Source: Gracilibacillus massiliensis (lineage in GTDB: Bacteria; Bacillota; Bacilli; Bacillales; Amphibacillaceae). Taken from it: 64,000 nt of DNA. The stretch is taken from contig NZ_CZRP01000009.1 of the NCBI RefSeq assembly GCF_001458115.1, positions 62,001 through 126,000 of the forward strand. The letters run 5' to 3'. Every line of letters starts with the position of its first letter. The stretch's first letter is position 1. This document shows, one piece after another, positions 51,017 through 59,909 of the stretch. Under the pieces are notes generated by a model. That model saw only the letters and a program-made list of their open reading frames with translations. It made no database searches and had not been told where the DNA came from. The position numbers and the translations under genes are program-made.

Positions 51017-51928
51017 ATGAATGAACAGACAAATAAACCTTTAGGGTTTGGAGAAATATTAGACCAAACATTTCGTATTATTAAAACACAATTCAAAACA
51101 CTTTTTATGATTACCTTTTTAATTATGGTACCGGTATTTGCACTACAGGCACTTATTCTTAGTTTGACCGGTCGTGATTTAATTACCAGTTCAGATCCTG
51201 GACAAAGCCTAATTGACCAAATTGTAACAAATGCTGATTCTTTCGCAAATTCGACCGTCCAAGAAGATTTTACTAGTTCGTTGGTAAATCTTATTATCAT
51301 TTTTGCAACGCCACTAATAGCTGGTGCAATTATTTGGACCGTTAAACTAACTCGTGAGAGTAAGGAAGCACTTTTTGCCAAAGATATGATAAAACGAGCA
51401 CTACCACGTTATTGGCCAATGTTTTGGAGTACGCTCCTAATCTTTCTTATTTTGTTTGCATTATTAATTCCTGTTTTTATGCTGATCGGTATCTCAAGTG
51501 TGATGTTTATGTTCATCGATCCGATTTTCGGAGCTATTATGATGTTTGTCATTTCGATCGCGATATTTATTGGGATAGGTCTTTTGTTTACTAGATGGAG
51601 TTTGTACCTGCCTGCTATTTTATTTGAGAAAGTAGCACCAGGTTTTTCAAAAAGCTGGCGTTTATCCAAAAGACAAACATGGAAATTTTTTGGTCTGTTT
51701 ATTGTGCTCTTAATCATCACAGGGATCATAACGACCGTATTACAACTTCCTTTAATATTTTTAGGAAACAGTGTACTAGCTCACTTATTAATGAACATTA
51801 CTTCTCTGGTGACTTCCATTGTATTTATGGTGGGTTACGGTGTGATGTACTTTGATGCTACAACAAGACAAGAGGCTACAGACCTTAAAGAAATGATTAG
51901 CGAATACGATGTGACAGAACGATCTTAA
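51017..51928 (+). CDS. Multi-pass membrane protein (glycerophosphodiesterase membrane-domain-like)
   Basis: A 303-residue protein with six hydrophobic segments; the N-terminus NKPLGFGEILDQTFRIIKTQ is a conserved lead of YciC/GlpQ-membrane-domain-like proteins, and the C-terminus AVMYFD-like GVMYFDATTRQEATDLKE is characteristic too. First gene of a + strand cluster that continues DUF4129, DUF4350, MoxR, DUF58. AGGAGG lies ten bases before ATG 51017 and four before an ATG at 51011. The catalytic domain of glycerophosphodiesterase is absent, so the role is probably structural or in membrane stress. Confidence 0.75.
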   Translation: MNEQTNKPLGFGEILDQTFRIIKTQFKTLFMITFLIMVPVFALQALILSLTGRDLITSSDPGQSLIDQIVTNADSFANSTVQEDFTSSLVNLIIIFATPLIAGAIIWTVKLTRESKEALFAKDMIKRALPRYWPMFWSTLLIFLILFALLIPVFMLIGISSVMFMFIDPIFGAIMMFVISIAIFIGIGLLFTRWSLYLPAILFEKVAPGFSKSWRLSKRQTWKFFGLFIVLLIITGIITTVLQLPLIFLGNSVLAHLLMNITSLVTSIVFMVGYGVMYFDATTRQEATDLKEMISEYDVTERS

Positions 51929-51940
51929 AGGAGATTATAC

Positions 51941-52603
51941 ATGTCATCTTATCAAACAGAACGAGAGCAATTAAAGGAAATTCTAAGTAATAAAGAATAT
52001 CAAGTCTATTATGAAGATAATCGAAGTTTTATAGAAAAGATTTGGGATCGAATAAAAGAATGGCTAGGTGATATTCTTTCAAAAGTTTTCGAATCCTTTG
52101 ATCCGAGTACTACAGTTGGTAATAGTATTATCACGGTGATAGTGCTAGTAATACTGCTTGCTGTAGTAATCGGTATAGTAGCGATTGTCATGACAGTCAC
52201 GAGAAGAAAGCGACTTAAAAATCACCAACCGTTTGCTTCTAGTAATCAATTAGAATGGGGCTATCAAGAGCACTTAGATGTAGCAAAACAATATGCGTCA
52301 GAAGAAGCGTATCGTCTAGCAACCCGACATCAATTCCTGGCATTTTTACTGCTTTTAAATGAAAAAAGCTTATTAACAGCGAAATTGTGGAAAACAAATT
52401 GGGATTACTACGATGAGTTGAAACAATCCAAACATGCCTTAGCGCAGGATTTCTATCAATTGGCTTTATTCTTTGACAAATCCGCTTACGGTGAGCAACA
52501 AATAACCCAAGAGGATTACCAAAACTATCAAGCTAAAATCACAGACTGGATAGATTTCATCGCTCGAAACAATCATTCCGATAAAGAAATAGGTGAACGA
52601 TAA
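51941..52603 (+). CDS. DUF4129 domain membrane protein
   Basis: A 220-residue protein: an N-terminal polar helix-rich part, one membrane segment (about residues 65-86) and a C-terminal DUF4129 domain with EAYRLATRHQFLAFLLLLNEK and a closing WIDFIA block. DUF4129 proteins are found with MoxR and DUF58 partners and, in other bacteria, fused to transglutaminases. No enzymatic residues are evident. It starts 12 bp after the preceding gene and its stop overlaps the next start by one base. Confidence 0.8.
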   Translation: MSSYQTEREQLKEILSNKEYQVYYEDNRSFIEKIWDRIKEWLGDILSKVFESFDPSTTVGNSIITVIVLVILLAVVIGIVAIVMTVTRRKRLKNHQPFASSNQLEWGYQEHLDVAKQYASEEAYRLATRHQFLAFLLLLNEKSLLTAKLWKTNWDYYDELKQSKHALAQDFYQLALFFDKSAYGEQQITQEDYQNYQAKITDWIDFIARNNHSDKEIGER

Positions 52604-53730
52604 TGCTCGGTAAACGAACATGGATCGTAGCTGTCGTCTTTTTTTTGATTTTAATTGGGGTTAGTGTATTTTCAAGCAATAATACACCTGAACCTTATCC
52701 ACCTTATTTGATCGACTCACCAGCTCCAACAGGTCTGAAAGGTTTTTATACATATTTGAATCAAAATCAATATCAAGTGGACGATAGCGAATCATTACCA
52801 AATCAAACAAGTTCAGGTGAAGTACGATTTTTATTAGATCCACCTATTTATTCTGATAATAGTGTGGAGAAGCAATACCAAGACTACTTGAGCAACGGTA
52901 ATACGATAATACTAGCAAAGCAAAATCCAGATAGCTTATTTGGCATTGAGACAGAGTATGCCATGGAAACTTTTCTTAATGAAGAAGAACAGACAATGGA
53001 AGTTACTCATCAAAATGACAGTTTTGATGTGATCCATGAGAGCCTTCATCGTATCATCACAGAAGAAGAGGATCATATTTTACTAGAAGATGAATTCGGT
53101 GTATTAGCTATCGAAAGAGAAATTGGAGAAGGCTCTTTAATCGTCTTCACTGAACCTGGTTGGCTTACAAATGACGAAATTACAAAAGAACAACATCTTG
53201 ACGTATTATTTGAAATTCTTCCTATTCAAGAAGCAGAAACGATCATTTTTGATGAGTACGGTTTAATCGATTCTGGTGGGCTAGTTTCGCCGTTTGCCTT
53301 ATATCCAAATTGGGCATATGTCTTACTAGTGGAAGGGATTATTGCCACTATTCTTGTTTTGTGGTATCAAGGAAAACGATTTGGTCCGATTGTAACGGTT
53401 AGAGAAGAAACAGTGCGCTTTAGCGATGAACGTTTAAAAGCACTTGCGATATGGCAGTTAAAGGGAAAAAACTATCAACCTTCCATTAAAGATCAGCTCG
53501 ATTATCTCAAGGAAGCCATTCGTCAACGATATGGTATTCCTTATTATAAAAGTTGGCAAGAACGTTTAAGCAGCATAGAAGGTAAAATAACAAGCTTTTC
53601 AGCTAAAGAATTAAACCAAATCGCAAAAGGATTTGAAACCATTTCCGAGCAACAATCGTTAAATAAACAAGAATATCTTAAATGGTCTCATGAAATCGAT
53701 AAAATCAGAGAAGAGGTGAAGACAAATTGA
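52603..53730 (+). CDS. DUF4350 domain membrane protein
   Basis: A 375-residue protein with an N-terminal membrane segment (about 7-24), an extracellular alpha/beta part (residues 30-235) resembling the GATase-like DUF4350 fold with TGLKGFYTYLNQNQYQVD, a second membrane segment (about 242-261) and a cytoplasmic tail containing RQRYGIPYYKSWQERL. In such clusters DUF4350 proteins are expected to sense or hold envelope components. Start ATG at 52603 overlaps the DUF4129 stop (TAATG), and the end overlaps moxR by four bases. Confidence 0.8.
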   Translation: MLGKRTWIVAVVFFLILIGVSVFSSNNTPEPYPPYLIDSPAPTGLKGFYTYLNQNQYQVDDSESLPNQTSSGEVRFLLDPPIYSDNSVEKQYQDYLSNGNTIILAKQNPDSLFGIETEYAMETFLNEEEQTMEVTHQNDSFDVIHESLHRIITEEEDHILLEDEFGVLAIEREIGEGSLIVFTEPGWLTNDEITKEQHLDVLFEILPIQEAETIIFDEYGLIDSGGLVSPFALYPNWAYVLLVEGIIATILVLWYQGKRFGPIVTVREETVRFSDERLKALAIWQLKGKNYQPSIKDQLDYLKEAIRQRYGIPYYKSWQERLSSIEGKITSFSAKELNQIAKGFETISEQQSLNKQEYLKWSHEIDKIREEVKTN

Positions 53731-54656
53731 CTTCAACAATTACATCTTTATTAGAGAAGTATGAAGAAAGAATTATTGGGCAACAAAAGAATTTACGTTT
53801 ACTATTAACAGCTGCTTTAGCCGGGGGTCATGTCTTAATTGAAGGGGTACCTGGTACGGGAAAAACACAAATGGTAAAAACATTAGCACAGTTACTAGAT
53901 AGTAGTTTTAACCGGGTCCAATTTACTCCTGATTTATTACCCAGTGATATTACGGGAAGTTCGATCTACAATATGAAGGAACATGCTTTCCAAACATTAA
54001 AAGGACCTATTTTCACAAATGTCCTGCTTGCCGATGAAATTAATCGAACACCTGCCAAAACACAGGCGGCGTTACTGGAAGCAATGGAAGAAAAACAGGT
54101 AACGATTCAAGGTGAAACTTATAAATTACCTGATTTTTTCTTTGTAGCAGCTACCCAGAATCCAATCGAATTTGAGGGTACATATCCATTACCAGAGGCA
54201 CAACAAGATCGTTTTTTCTTTAAGCTGAAAGTAGACTTTCCAACTCTTGAAGAAGAAACCGCCGTATTGCAAATGGTGATGGCAGAACAAAGCAATCCTC
54301 AAGAAATAACTGCCATCTTTACGAACGAGGCTTTAGCAGAGGTCCAACATACCATTCAAAAAGTACATATTAGCGATGAAATTGCGGACTATATTATGAA
54401 AATGGTTAGAAAAACCCGAGAACTAGAACATATTCAATATGGTGCCAGTACCAGGGCAGCACTCGCTATCGCTAAAACAGCACAAGCATGGGCATACCTC
54501 GATAATCGTGATTACATTACACCAGATGATGTGAAGATTGTTGCTATCCCAAGTCTTCGTCACCGTATCCAACTATCTCCATATGCAGAATTGGAGGGAT
54601 CAGATATCGATGAAACGATTCAAGAGCTTGTGGGATCGATTGCTGTTCCGCGATAA
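53727..54656 (+). CDS. MoxR-type AAA+ ATPase
   Basis: A 309-residue cytoplasmic chaperone-like ATPase. Walker A GVPGTGKTQ (near residue 47), Walker B VLLADEINRTPAKTQAALLEAM, sensor 1 VAATQNP and sensor 2 STRAALAIAKTAQAWA are intact. MoxR ATPases work with von Willebrand A-domain proteins to assemble or activate complexes; here the partner is the DUF58 protein encoded directly downstream, whose start lies 47 bp inside this gene. An ATGA-type overlap joins it to the DUF4350 gene. Confidence 0.93.
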   Translation: MTSTITSLLEKYEERIIGQQKNLRLLLTAALAGGHVLIEGVPGTGKTQMVKTLAQLLDSSFNRVQFTPDLLPSDITGSSIYNMKEHAFQTLKGPIFTNVLLADEINRTPAKTQAALLEAMEEKQVTIQGETYKLPDFFFVAATQNPIEFEGTYPLPEAQQDRFFFKLKVDFPTLEEETAVLQMVMAEQSNPQEITAIFTNEALAEVQHTIQKVHISDEIADYIMKMVRKTRELEHIQYGASTRAALAIAKTAQAWAYLDNRDYITPDDVKIVAIPSLRHRIQLSPYAELEGSDIDETIQELVGSIAVPR

Positions 54657-55965
54657 GGGCATTATACCAACAAAAAAATTATTACTTTTATATTGCCTGT
54701 TTCTTTTGGCGATGCTTGTTCTATCATTTTGGCAATTCTCATGGCTATTTCTTTCAATTGCCACCATTCTAATGATTGCTCTTTTGACGACAGATATTTT
54801 TTTGTTACCTAAACGGTCAGAATTTTCCGTAGAAAGAAACATCGATGAGGAAATGGAACGTTATCAGAAACAAACCGTCTCGATTCACATTCACAATCGC
54901 ACAACGGATGATTATTTCGTACGCATAAAAGACGGGATACCTACATCGTTCCAAACGATATTCCCGCTTGGCCAGAAGATCCCAGCTGAACAGAAAACGA
55001 GGATTACATATGAGGTCTTTCCTCAAATAAGAGGAGACTATCTCATCGATAAATTATATTTGCGCTTCAAGACCAAATTCGGATTATGGGAACGACAAAT
55101 AACCTTTTACTTACCTAATCAAGTAAAGGTAATTCCGAATCTATCAGAAGCCAAACGATATTTAGCGAGTGCTCAAAACTATTTATTGCATGAAGGAATA
55201 AAAATCCGAAAAATGCGCAGTGGTGTTGGAGAATTTTCAAAGGTTCGAAGCTATGTAGTTGGGGACGATCCAAGAAAGATTAACTGGCGCCAATCAGCAA
55301 AATTACAAGATATGATGACAAATGAATATGAACCAGAGCACGGAAAATATGTAACGATTCTAATTGATTGCGGTCGAATGATGGGTGTAGAACTTGAAGA
55401 AGGGAATCGCTTAGAAAAATCTGTAGAAGCTGCCATAACACTTGCAACAGCCGCTTTACATAATGGCGACCATGTATCTGTTATTGCTTTTTCAAAAGAC
55501 ATTAAAGCGGTTGTCCCTGCCGGAAGGGGATTGGAACATCTTAATACCATCCTACAAACCATTTATTCCGTGGAGGTAGACGCCCAAGAGTCGAACTATG
55601 CTTTAGCGCTTCAACACGCACAATCGATCCAGCGAAAACGAAGTATGATCTTATTATTTAGTGATGTCCAAACATTTGCTAATGAAGATTATCATCTCTT
55701 TTATATGAAAAAATTACGAAAGAAACATCTTTTTGTCATGGTTGGGATTGAGGATCAATTGCTTCACGACAAAATAAAAAGCAAGCCTACTAGTGCTTTA
55801 ATAACGATGGAAAAAAGTATCGCACAAAAACAATATCTCTATCAGAAACAAGTCATGCGAAAATGGGAAAAACATGGATTACCCATGCTCGAAGCTCCTG
55901 CCGATCGGTTAGCAGCGACGTCTGTTTCCCATTATATTGAAACATTAAATCGTGGATTGTTGTAA
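54610..55965 (+). CDS. DUF58 (VWA-like) membrane protein
   Basis: A 451-residue protein with two N-terminal membrane segments (about residues 18-60), a beta-rich middle, and the DUF58 signature RSYVVGDDPRKINWRQSAK with a VWA-like domain whose metal motif region is ILIDCGRMMG. It is the expected partner of the MoxR ATPase. ATG 54610 is preceded by GGAGGG at 11 bases; upstream starts lie inside moxR without support. Its 3' end overlaps the convergent SpoIIM-like gene by 21 bp, an unusual arrangement. Confidence 0.85.
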   Translation: MKRFKSLWDRLLFRDKGIIPTKKLLLLYCLFLLAMLVLSFWQFSWLFLSIATILMIALLTTDIFLLPKRSEFSVERNIDEEMERYQKQTVSIHIHNRTTDDYFVRIKDGIPTSFQTIFPLGQKIPAEQKTRITYEVFPQIRGDYLIDKLYLRFKTKFGLWERQITFYLPNQVKVIPNLSEAKRYLASAQNYLLHEGIKIRKMRSGVGEFSKVRSYVVGDDPRKINWRQSAKLQDMMTNEYEPEHGKYVTILIDCGRMMGVELEEGNRLEKSVEAAITLATAALHNGDHVSVIAFSKDIKAVVPAGRGLEHLNTILQTIYSVEVDAQESNYALALQHAQSIQRKRSMILLFSDVQTFANEDYHLFYMKKLRKKHLFVMVGIEDQLLHDKIKSKPTSALITMEKSIAQKQYLYQKQVMRKWEKHGLPMLEAPADRLAATSVSHYIETLNRGLL

Positions 55966-56913
55966 TTTTCTTCGTTGCATCAGAAAATGCCCTGCGATCA
56001 TGTAAGCCAACAATCCAACAGCAGTGATTATCGCTACCAGATATTTCATTTCTAAGGAGATATCCGCTGGTGTGATATAGCCTTCGATGATACCAGCTAT
56101 TACAAACAATGGAATCGTGCCTAATAATAGTTGAACAGAACGGACTGTCTGTACTTTGAGCTGGTATCCTCTCGAATATTTTCCAGGGACAAATATTTTG
56201 TAACCCATTAACAAGCCTGCACCACCTGCAATAAAGATGGCCAGCAGTTCAATTATTCCGTGAGGGACAATATAAGCCCAAAAAGAATAGGAATTACTGT
56301 AATTCCAGAATAGTCCTGCTAAAGCACCAATTAGAATTCCGTTATAAATTAATACATATACAGTAAGAATCCCAAAGGTGATCCCACCAGCAAATGCAAG
56401 AATCGCTACTCGAATATTGTTGGTCATAATCTCTGCTGACATGACTGGTGCATCAACTGCTTGAGGATTTTCTCCTAATGATTCAGGTTCAACTGACTGC
56501 ACCATTTCTTCGGGTAAAATCCCATATAGATGAGCTGGATTATCGATTACTGTAATAAAACTTGCTAAGCCTCCAATAAAAAAAAGGAGCATCGCAATGA
56601 TGATTGCCTTCCATTGTTCAAGTAACAATCCGACAAACTTACTTGAAAAGAAATGATAGGCTTGTTTCCAAGAAGATTGTTGAGACTGATAGAGTACATT
56701 ATGTGCTTTTGCTACGATCTCATTCAGATACTGCGTCACATCTTCATTAGGGAAATAGGTTTGACTGTAAGATAATTGTCTGGCAACCTTTTGATATGTA
56801 TGTTGGAATTCTTCAATTACTTGATATGTTTTTTTCTTTTGTAGATTGGTAGTAAGTGCTTCTAACTGCTCCCAATCAGAACGATTTTGCTTAATAAATT
56901 GATTGATTTGCAT
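55945..56913 (-). CDS. Stage II sporulation protein M-like (DUF95) membrane protein
   Basis: A 322-residue protein: a soluble helical N-terminus (residues 1-95) followed by about five membrane segments with AFAGGITFGILTVYVLIYNG and YIVPHGIIELLAIFIAGGAGL, the conserved SpoIIM/DUF95 core containing PHGIxEL. Longer than true SpoIIM (about 215) and located with MoxR, DUF58 and RDD genes, it belongs to the vegetative cluster type rather than to the engulfment complex. It is transcribed against the cluster and overlaps the DUF58 gene tail to tail. Confidence 0.85.
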   Translation of the reverse strand: MQINQFIKQNRSDWEQLEALTTNLQKKKTYQVIEEFQHTYQKVARQLSYSQTYFPNEDVTQYLNEIVAKAHNVLYQSQQSSWKQAYHFFSSKFVGLLLEQWKAIIIAMLLFFIGGLASFITVIDNPAHLYGILPEEMVQSVEPESLGENPQAVDAPVMSAEIMTNNIRVAILAFAGGITFGILTVYVLIYNGILIGALAGLFWNYSNSYSFWAYIVPHGIIELLAIFIAGGAGLLMGYKIFVPGKYSRGYQLKVQTVRSVQLLLGTIPLFVIAGIIEGYITPADISLEMKYLVAIITAVGLLAYMIAGHFLMQRRKLQQSTI

Positions 56914-57005
56914 AAAATCACCTTTTTTTCTATCTTTTTACTATATTATACTGAAAGACTACGTAAATGAAAAGGACTTAATTAAAGTACAGAAAGAGGT
57001 CGAAT

Positions 57006-57797
57006 ATGGAACAGGAAAAATTAGGAGTTAAAACACCAGAATATGTTTCCCTACAATTTCAATTAGCTGGGTTAGGTTCAAGATCTGCCGCACATATCAT
57101 TGATTATGCGATTATCATGTTTACCCAATTATTGATTATCCTATTTTTATTGTTGGCGTTTACGAACAGTGTTACAAACTTTTTCTTAGGGGCTGGTGAA
57201 AGTCTCGTATTTGCTATTGTTCTGATCGTGATATTTATCCTTAATTTTGGTTATTTTATTTTGTTTGAATATTTTTGGGGTGGACGAACAATCGGCAAGC
57301 GAATCTTAGGAATTCGTGTCATTCAGGAAAATGGACATAATATCACTCTTTTGTCGAGTATCATTCGTAACTTTGTAAGAATCATTGATAGTTTACCAAG
57401 TGCTTACGCTGTAGGTATCATTCTAATTTTCGCTCATAATAAACATAAGCGTTTAGGCGATATTACTGCTGGTACCATTGTGGTTCATGAGAAACAAAAG
57501 AAATCACGAAAACAGAAACCTCTCGATAAATATATAGACGAAAAAGGATTAAGCAAAGAAACATTACAATTAGAAAGCTTTCATCTTAAGCAATTTTCCC
57601 AGAAGGATTGGCGTCTATTACAAACCTATGTACATCGTATTGTTGATTTACGCACACAAGAAAGAGATCAACTAACGATGCAGGTCAGTAAGATTTTATT
57701 ACCAAAAATAGAGGATCAGATCACCAACAAAGCAATAAGTAACGAAAACTGGTTGATTTTACTTTACCTCCATTTGAAAGAAGAGTGGGAGTACTAA
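57006..57797 (+). CDS. RDD family membrane protein
   Basis: A 263-residue protein with the RDD motif RSAAHIIDYAII in the first segment, a second membrane segment near 65-90, and FWGGRTIGKRILGIRVIQENG, then a third segment (about 122-140). The C-terminal 90 residues are soluble and charged. RDD proteins are small membrane proteins, some linked to Na+/H+ exchange in halophiles, and this one belongs to the MoxR-DUF58-SpoIIM neighbourhood. It is divergent from the SpoIIM-like gene. GAAAGAGG precedes ATG 57006. Confidence 0.87.
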   Translation: MEQEKLGVKTPEYVSLQFQLAGLGSRSAAHIIDYAIIMFTQLLIILFLLLAFTNSVTNFFLGAGESLVFAIVLIVIFILNFGYFILFEYFWGGRTIGKRILGIRVIQENGHNITLLSSIIRNFVRIIDSLPSAYAVGIILIFAHNKHKRLGDITAGTIVVHEKQKKSRKQKPLDKYIDEKGLSKETLQLESFHLKQFSQKDWRLLQTYVHRIVDLRTQERDQLTMQVSKILLPKIEDQITNKAISNENWLILLYLHLKEEWEY

Positions 57798-57828
57798 AAG
57801 AACAGTTTGAAATATAAGAGGGAGAGCG

Positions 57829-58047
57829 AATTTGCAAGAAGAGCGGTGTGAAATGCAAGAAGAAGCGCTAATCTGCAAGAAGAGCTGTGCAAAATGCAAG
57901 AAGAAGCTCTAATCTGCAAGAAGAGCGGTGCGAAATGCAAGAAGAAGCGCGAATCTGCAAGAAGAGCGGTGCGAAATGCAAGAAGAAGCGCTAATCCGCA
58001 AGAAGAGCGGTGCGAAATGCAAGAAGAAGCGCTAATCTGCAAGAAGT
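57829..58047. repeat. Tandem array, 41-bp unit built on TGCAAGAAG (array 2)
   Basis: Eleven TGCAAGAAG words at alternating 21- and 20-bp spacing; the spacers alternate between AGCGGTGCGAAA and AAGCGCTAATC. It is the reverse complement of the array at 21329-21650 (CTTCTTGCA with TTTCACACTG and GATTCG spacers). It lies between the convergent RDD and AbgT genes. The 57798-58146 gap has nothing else except the terminator at 58105-58147. Confidence 0.9.
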
Positions 58048-58104
58048 AAACGTGTTATTCCGTGACACTTACTTTTATATAGTGTAATGAGGTAAAATAT
58101 ATTT

Positions 58105-58147
58105 AAAAAACGACTTTGCTTTGTGTTAAAGCAAAGTCGTTTTTGTT
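58105..58147. terminator. Bidirectional terminator downstream of AbgT gene
   Basis: AAAAACGACTTTGCTTT-gtgtt-AAAGCAAAGTCGTTTTT, a perfect 17-bp stem with A/T runs on both sides. The last bases reach the AbgT stop codon. Confidence 0.85.
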
Positions 58148-59685
58148 TAATTATCGTAATAAATTGGTGATCCTGGGCCTAGGTCGATTCCGAGGAGCAT
58201 CCATACTACTAACATTAGCGTCCAAATGATAAAGAAAAAGATTGAGTATGGGAACATGGTTGAAATAAGAGTACCGATACCCATTTTCTTATCATACTTT
58301 TGCGCATATGCAATAATTAATGCAAAATATGTCATCAATGGTGAAATGATATTTGTCGATGAATCGGCAATGCGGTACGCCATTTGAGTTAGTTCAGGTG
58401 AATAACCTAATTTCATCATAATTGGAACAAATATCGGTGCCATCATTGCCCATTTGGCAGTCGCACTTCCAATAAAAATATTGATAATACCGGCTATTAT
58501 GATAAATACAATTAATAATGGGATACCATTTAGACTAATCGTATTTAAAAACTCTGCACCATATACACCAATTAACATACCTAAATTGGATTCTGTAAAA
58601 TATGCTACAAACTGGCCAGCAGCAAACGATAGGATAATAAACATTCCCATTGAGCCCATCGTCTCTGATAAATGATTCGCTACATCTTTGTCGTTCTTTA
58701 CATTTTTCGTTACAATTCCATAAACGACACCAGGGATAAAGAACAAAATAAATATAATAGGCACAAGGGAACTCATGAATGGCGATATAATCACTGCACC
58801 ATCTTCTCCCCGCAACGGCGCATTTTCAGGTACGATTAATAAAGATGCTGCAATCACACTGATCAGAAGTGATAAACCAGCATATCGCAAACCTTTTTTC
58901 TCGATTTTAGATAACCCTGTTGCCTCTTCTTTATAACTACCGGTATATGCTCCTAACCTTGGTTCAACAATCTTCTCTGTTACAAATGTTCCGACGATCG
59001 TTAATAGAAATACAGAAACGACTGTGAAATAATAGTTCATCAAAATATTCATCGTCTCAGCATATGCTTCTCCTTCAGCACCAATGGTGGCAACAGCAGC
59101 CATCGTCATCTCTCCGAGTAATGGCTCTAAAGCCGTTGGAACCAGGTTGGCACTAAATCCGGCAGATACCCCCGCAAAGGCTGCAGCTAAACCTGCTAAT
59201 GGATGACGACCTAAAGCTGCAAACAACACGGCCCCTAAAGGCGGCAAAACTACATAACCAGCATCTGTTGCAACACTTGACATAATACCTGCAAATACTA
59301 ATCCAGCAGTTATTAAAGATTTTGGTAAGGATAGAACAAAAGCACGTAAACCTGCACTAATAAGGCCGGTACGTTCTGCTAAACCTATTCCCAACATTGT
59401 CACTAAAACGACACCGAGCGGAGCAAAATTGATAAAGTTATCAACCATGCTTGTGAAAATGTAAGCAATTCCTTCCGCATTTAATAAGTTTTTCACGGTA
59501 ATCTGTTCTTCAGCATCTCCTGGATGTTGAACAGATACACCTGTTGAGGAAACAATCGCAGACGTAATTAAAACGATAAATGCTAGTATAATAAAAAGTG
59601 TTACTGGATGCGGTAACTTGTTTCCGACATATTCAATCCGATTAAGGCTTCTTTGAAATAAGCCTTGCTTTTTCTTTCCTTCCAT
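58147..59685 (-). CDS. abgT: AbgT family transporter (p-aminobenzoyl-glutamate type)
   Basis: A 512-residue permease with about 11-13 membrane segments including the hairpins typical of the family. Recognisable blocks are RIEYVGNKLPHPVTLFIILA, MLGIGLAERTGLIS, SSVATDAGYVVLPPLGA and GFSANLVPTALEPLL. Members import p-aminobenzoyl-glutamate or export sulfonamides. AAGGGTGA precedes the ATG. A perfect CodY box lies 31 bp upstream, so expression should rise when branched-chain amino acids and GTP fall, which favours a nutrient uptake role. Confidence 0.9.
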   Translation of the reverse strand: MEGKKKQGLFQRSLNRIEYVGNKLPHPVTLFIILAFIVLITSAIVSSTGVSVQHPGDAEEQITVKNLLNAEGIAYIFTSMVDNFINFAPLGVVLVTMLGIGLAERTGLISAGLRAFVLSLPKSLITAGLVFAGIMSSVATDAGYVVLPPLGAVLFAALGRHPLAGLAAAFAGVSAGFSANLVPTALEPLLGEMTMAAVATIGAEGEAYAETMNILMNYYFTVVSVFLLTIVGTFVTEKIVEPRLGAYTGSYKEEATGLSKIEKKGLRYAGLSLLISVIAASLLIVPENAPLRGEDGAVIISPFMSSLVPIIFILFFIPGVVYGIVTKNVKNDKDVANHLSETMGSMGMFIILSFAAGQFVAYFTESNLGMLIGVYGAEFLNTISLNGIPLLIVFIIIAGIINIFIGSATAKWAMMAPIFVPIMMKLGYSPELTQMAYRIADSSTNIISPLMTYFALIIAYAQKYDKKMGIGTLISTMFPYSIFFFIIWTLMLVVWMLLGIDLGPGSPIYYDN

Positions 59686-59715
59686 TTGATATTCACCCTT
59701 TTATATAATTAAATT

Positions 59716-59730
59716 AATTTTCAGAAAATT
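59716..59730. promoter_or_regulatory. Perfect CodY box upstream of abgT
   Basis: AATTTTCAGAAAATT is identical to the 15-bp CodY consensus AATTTTCWGAAAATT. A partial second box, AATTTTCTAG, follows at about 59737-59746. It lies 31-45 bp upstream of the AbgT start codon, where binding would block the promoter. Confidence 0.8.
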
Positions 59731-59860
59731 ATCTAAATTTTCTAGCAAACCAAAATCTATTATAAGGATTTATCATACAATTTCATAGAGGAATTAAAAA
59801 AGTTCTAATTTTAAAAAAATTCTAACTTCTTAACTATCACATAACCTTTTTATAATTAAT

Positions 59861-59898
59861 AAAAAAAGCTTGAAGAGTCACGAAACTCTACAAGCTTT
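59861..59898 (-). terminator. Terminator of the surface protein gene
   Basis: AAAGCTTG-a-AGAGT-cacgaa-ACTCT-a-CAAGCTTT hairpin; on the minus strand it ends in seven T. Confidence 0.8.
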
Positions 59899-59909
59899 CC
59901 TTCTAATAA

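Noticed and set aside
57794-58042. Minus-strand frame with Cys/Ser-rich repeats
   Set aside because: It is the translation of array 2 in the same way and has no start signal.
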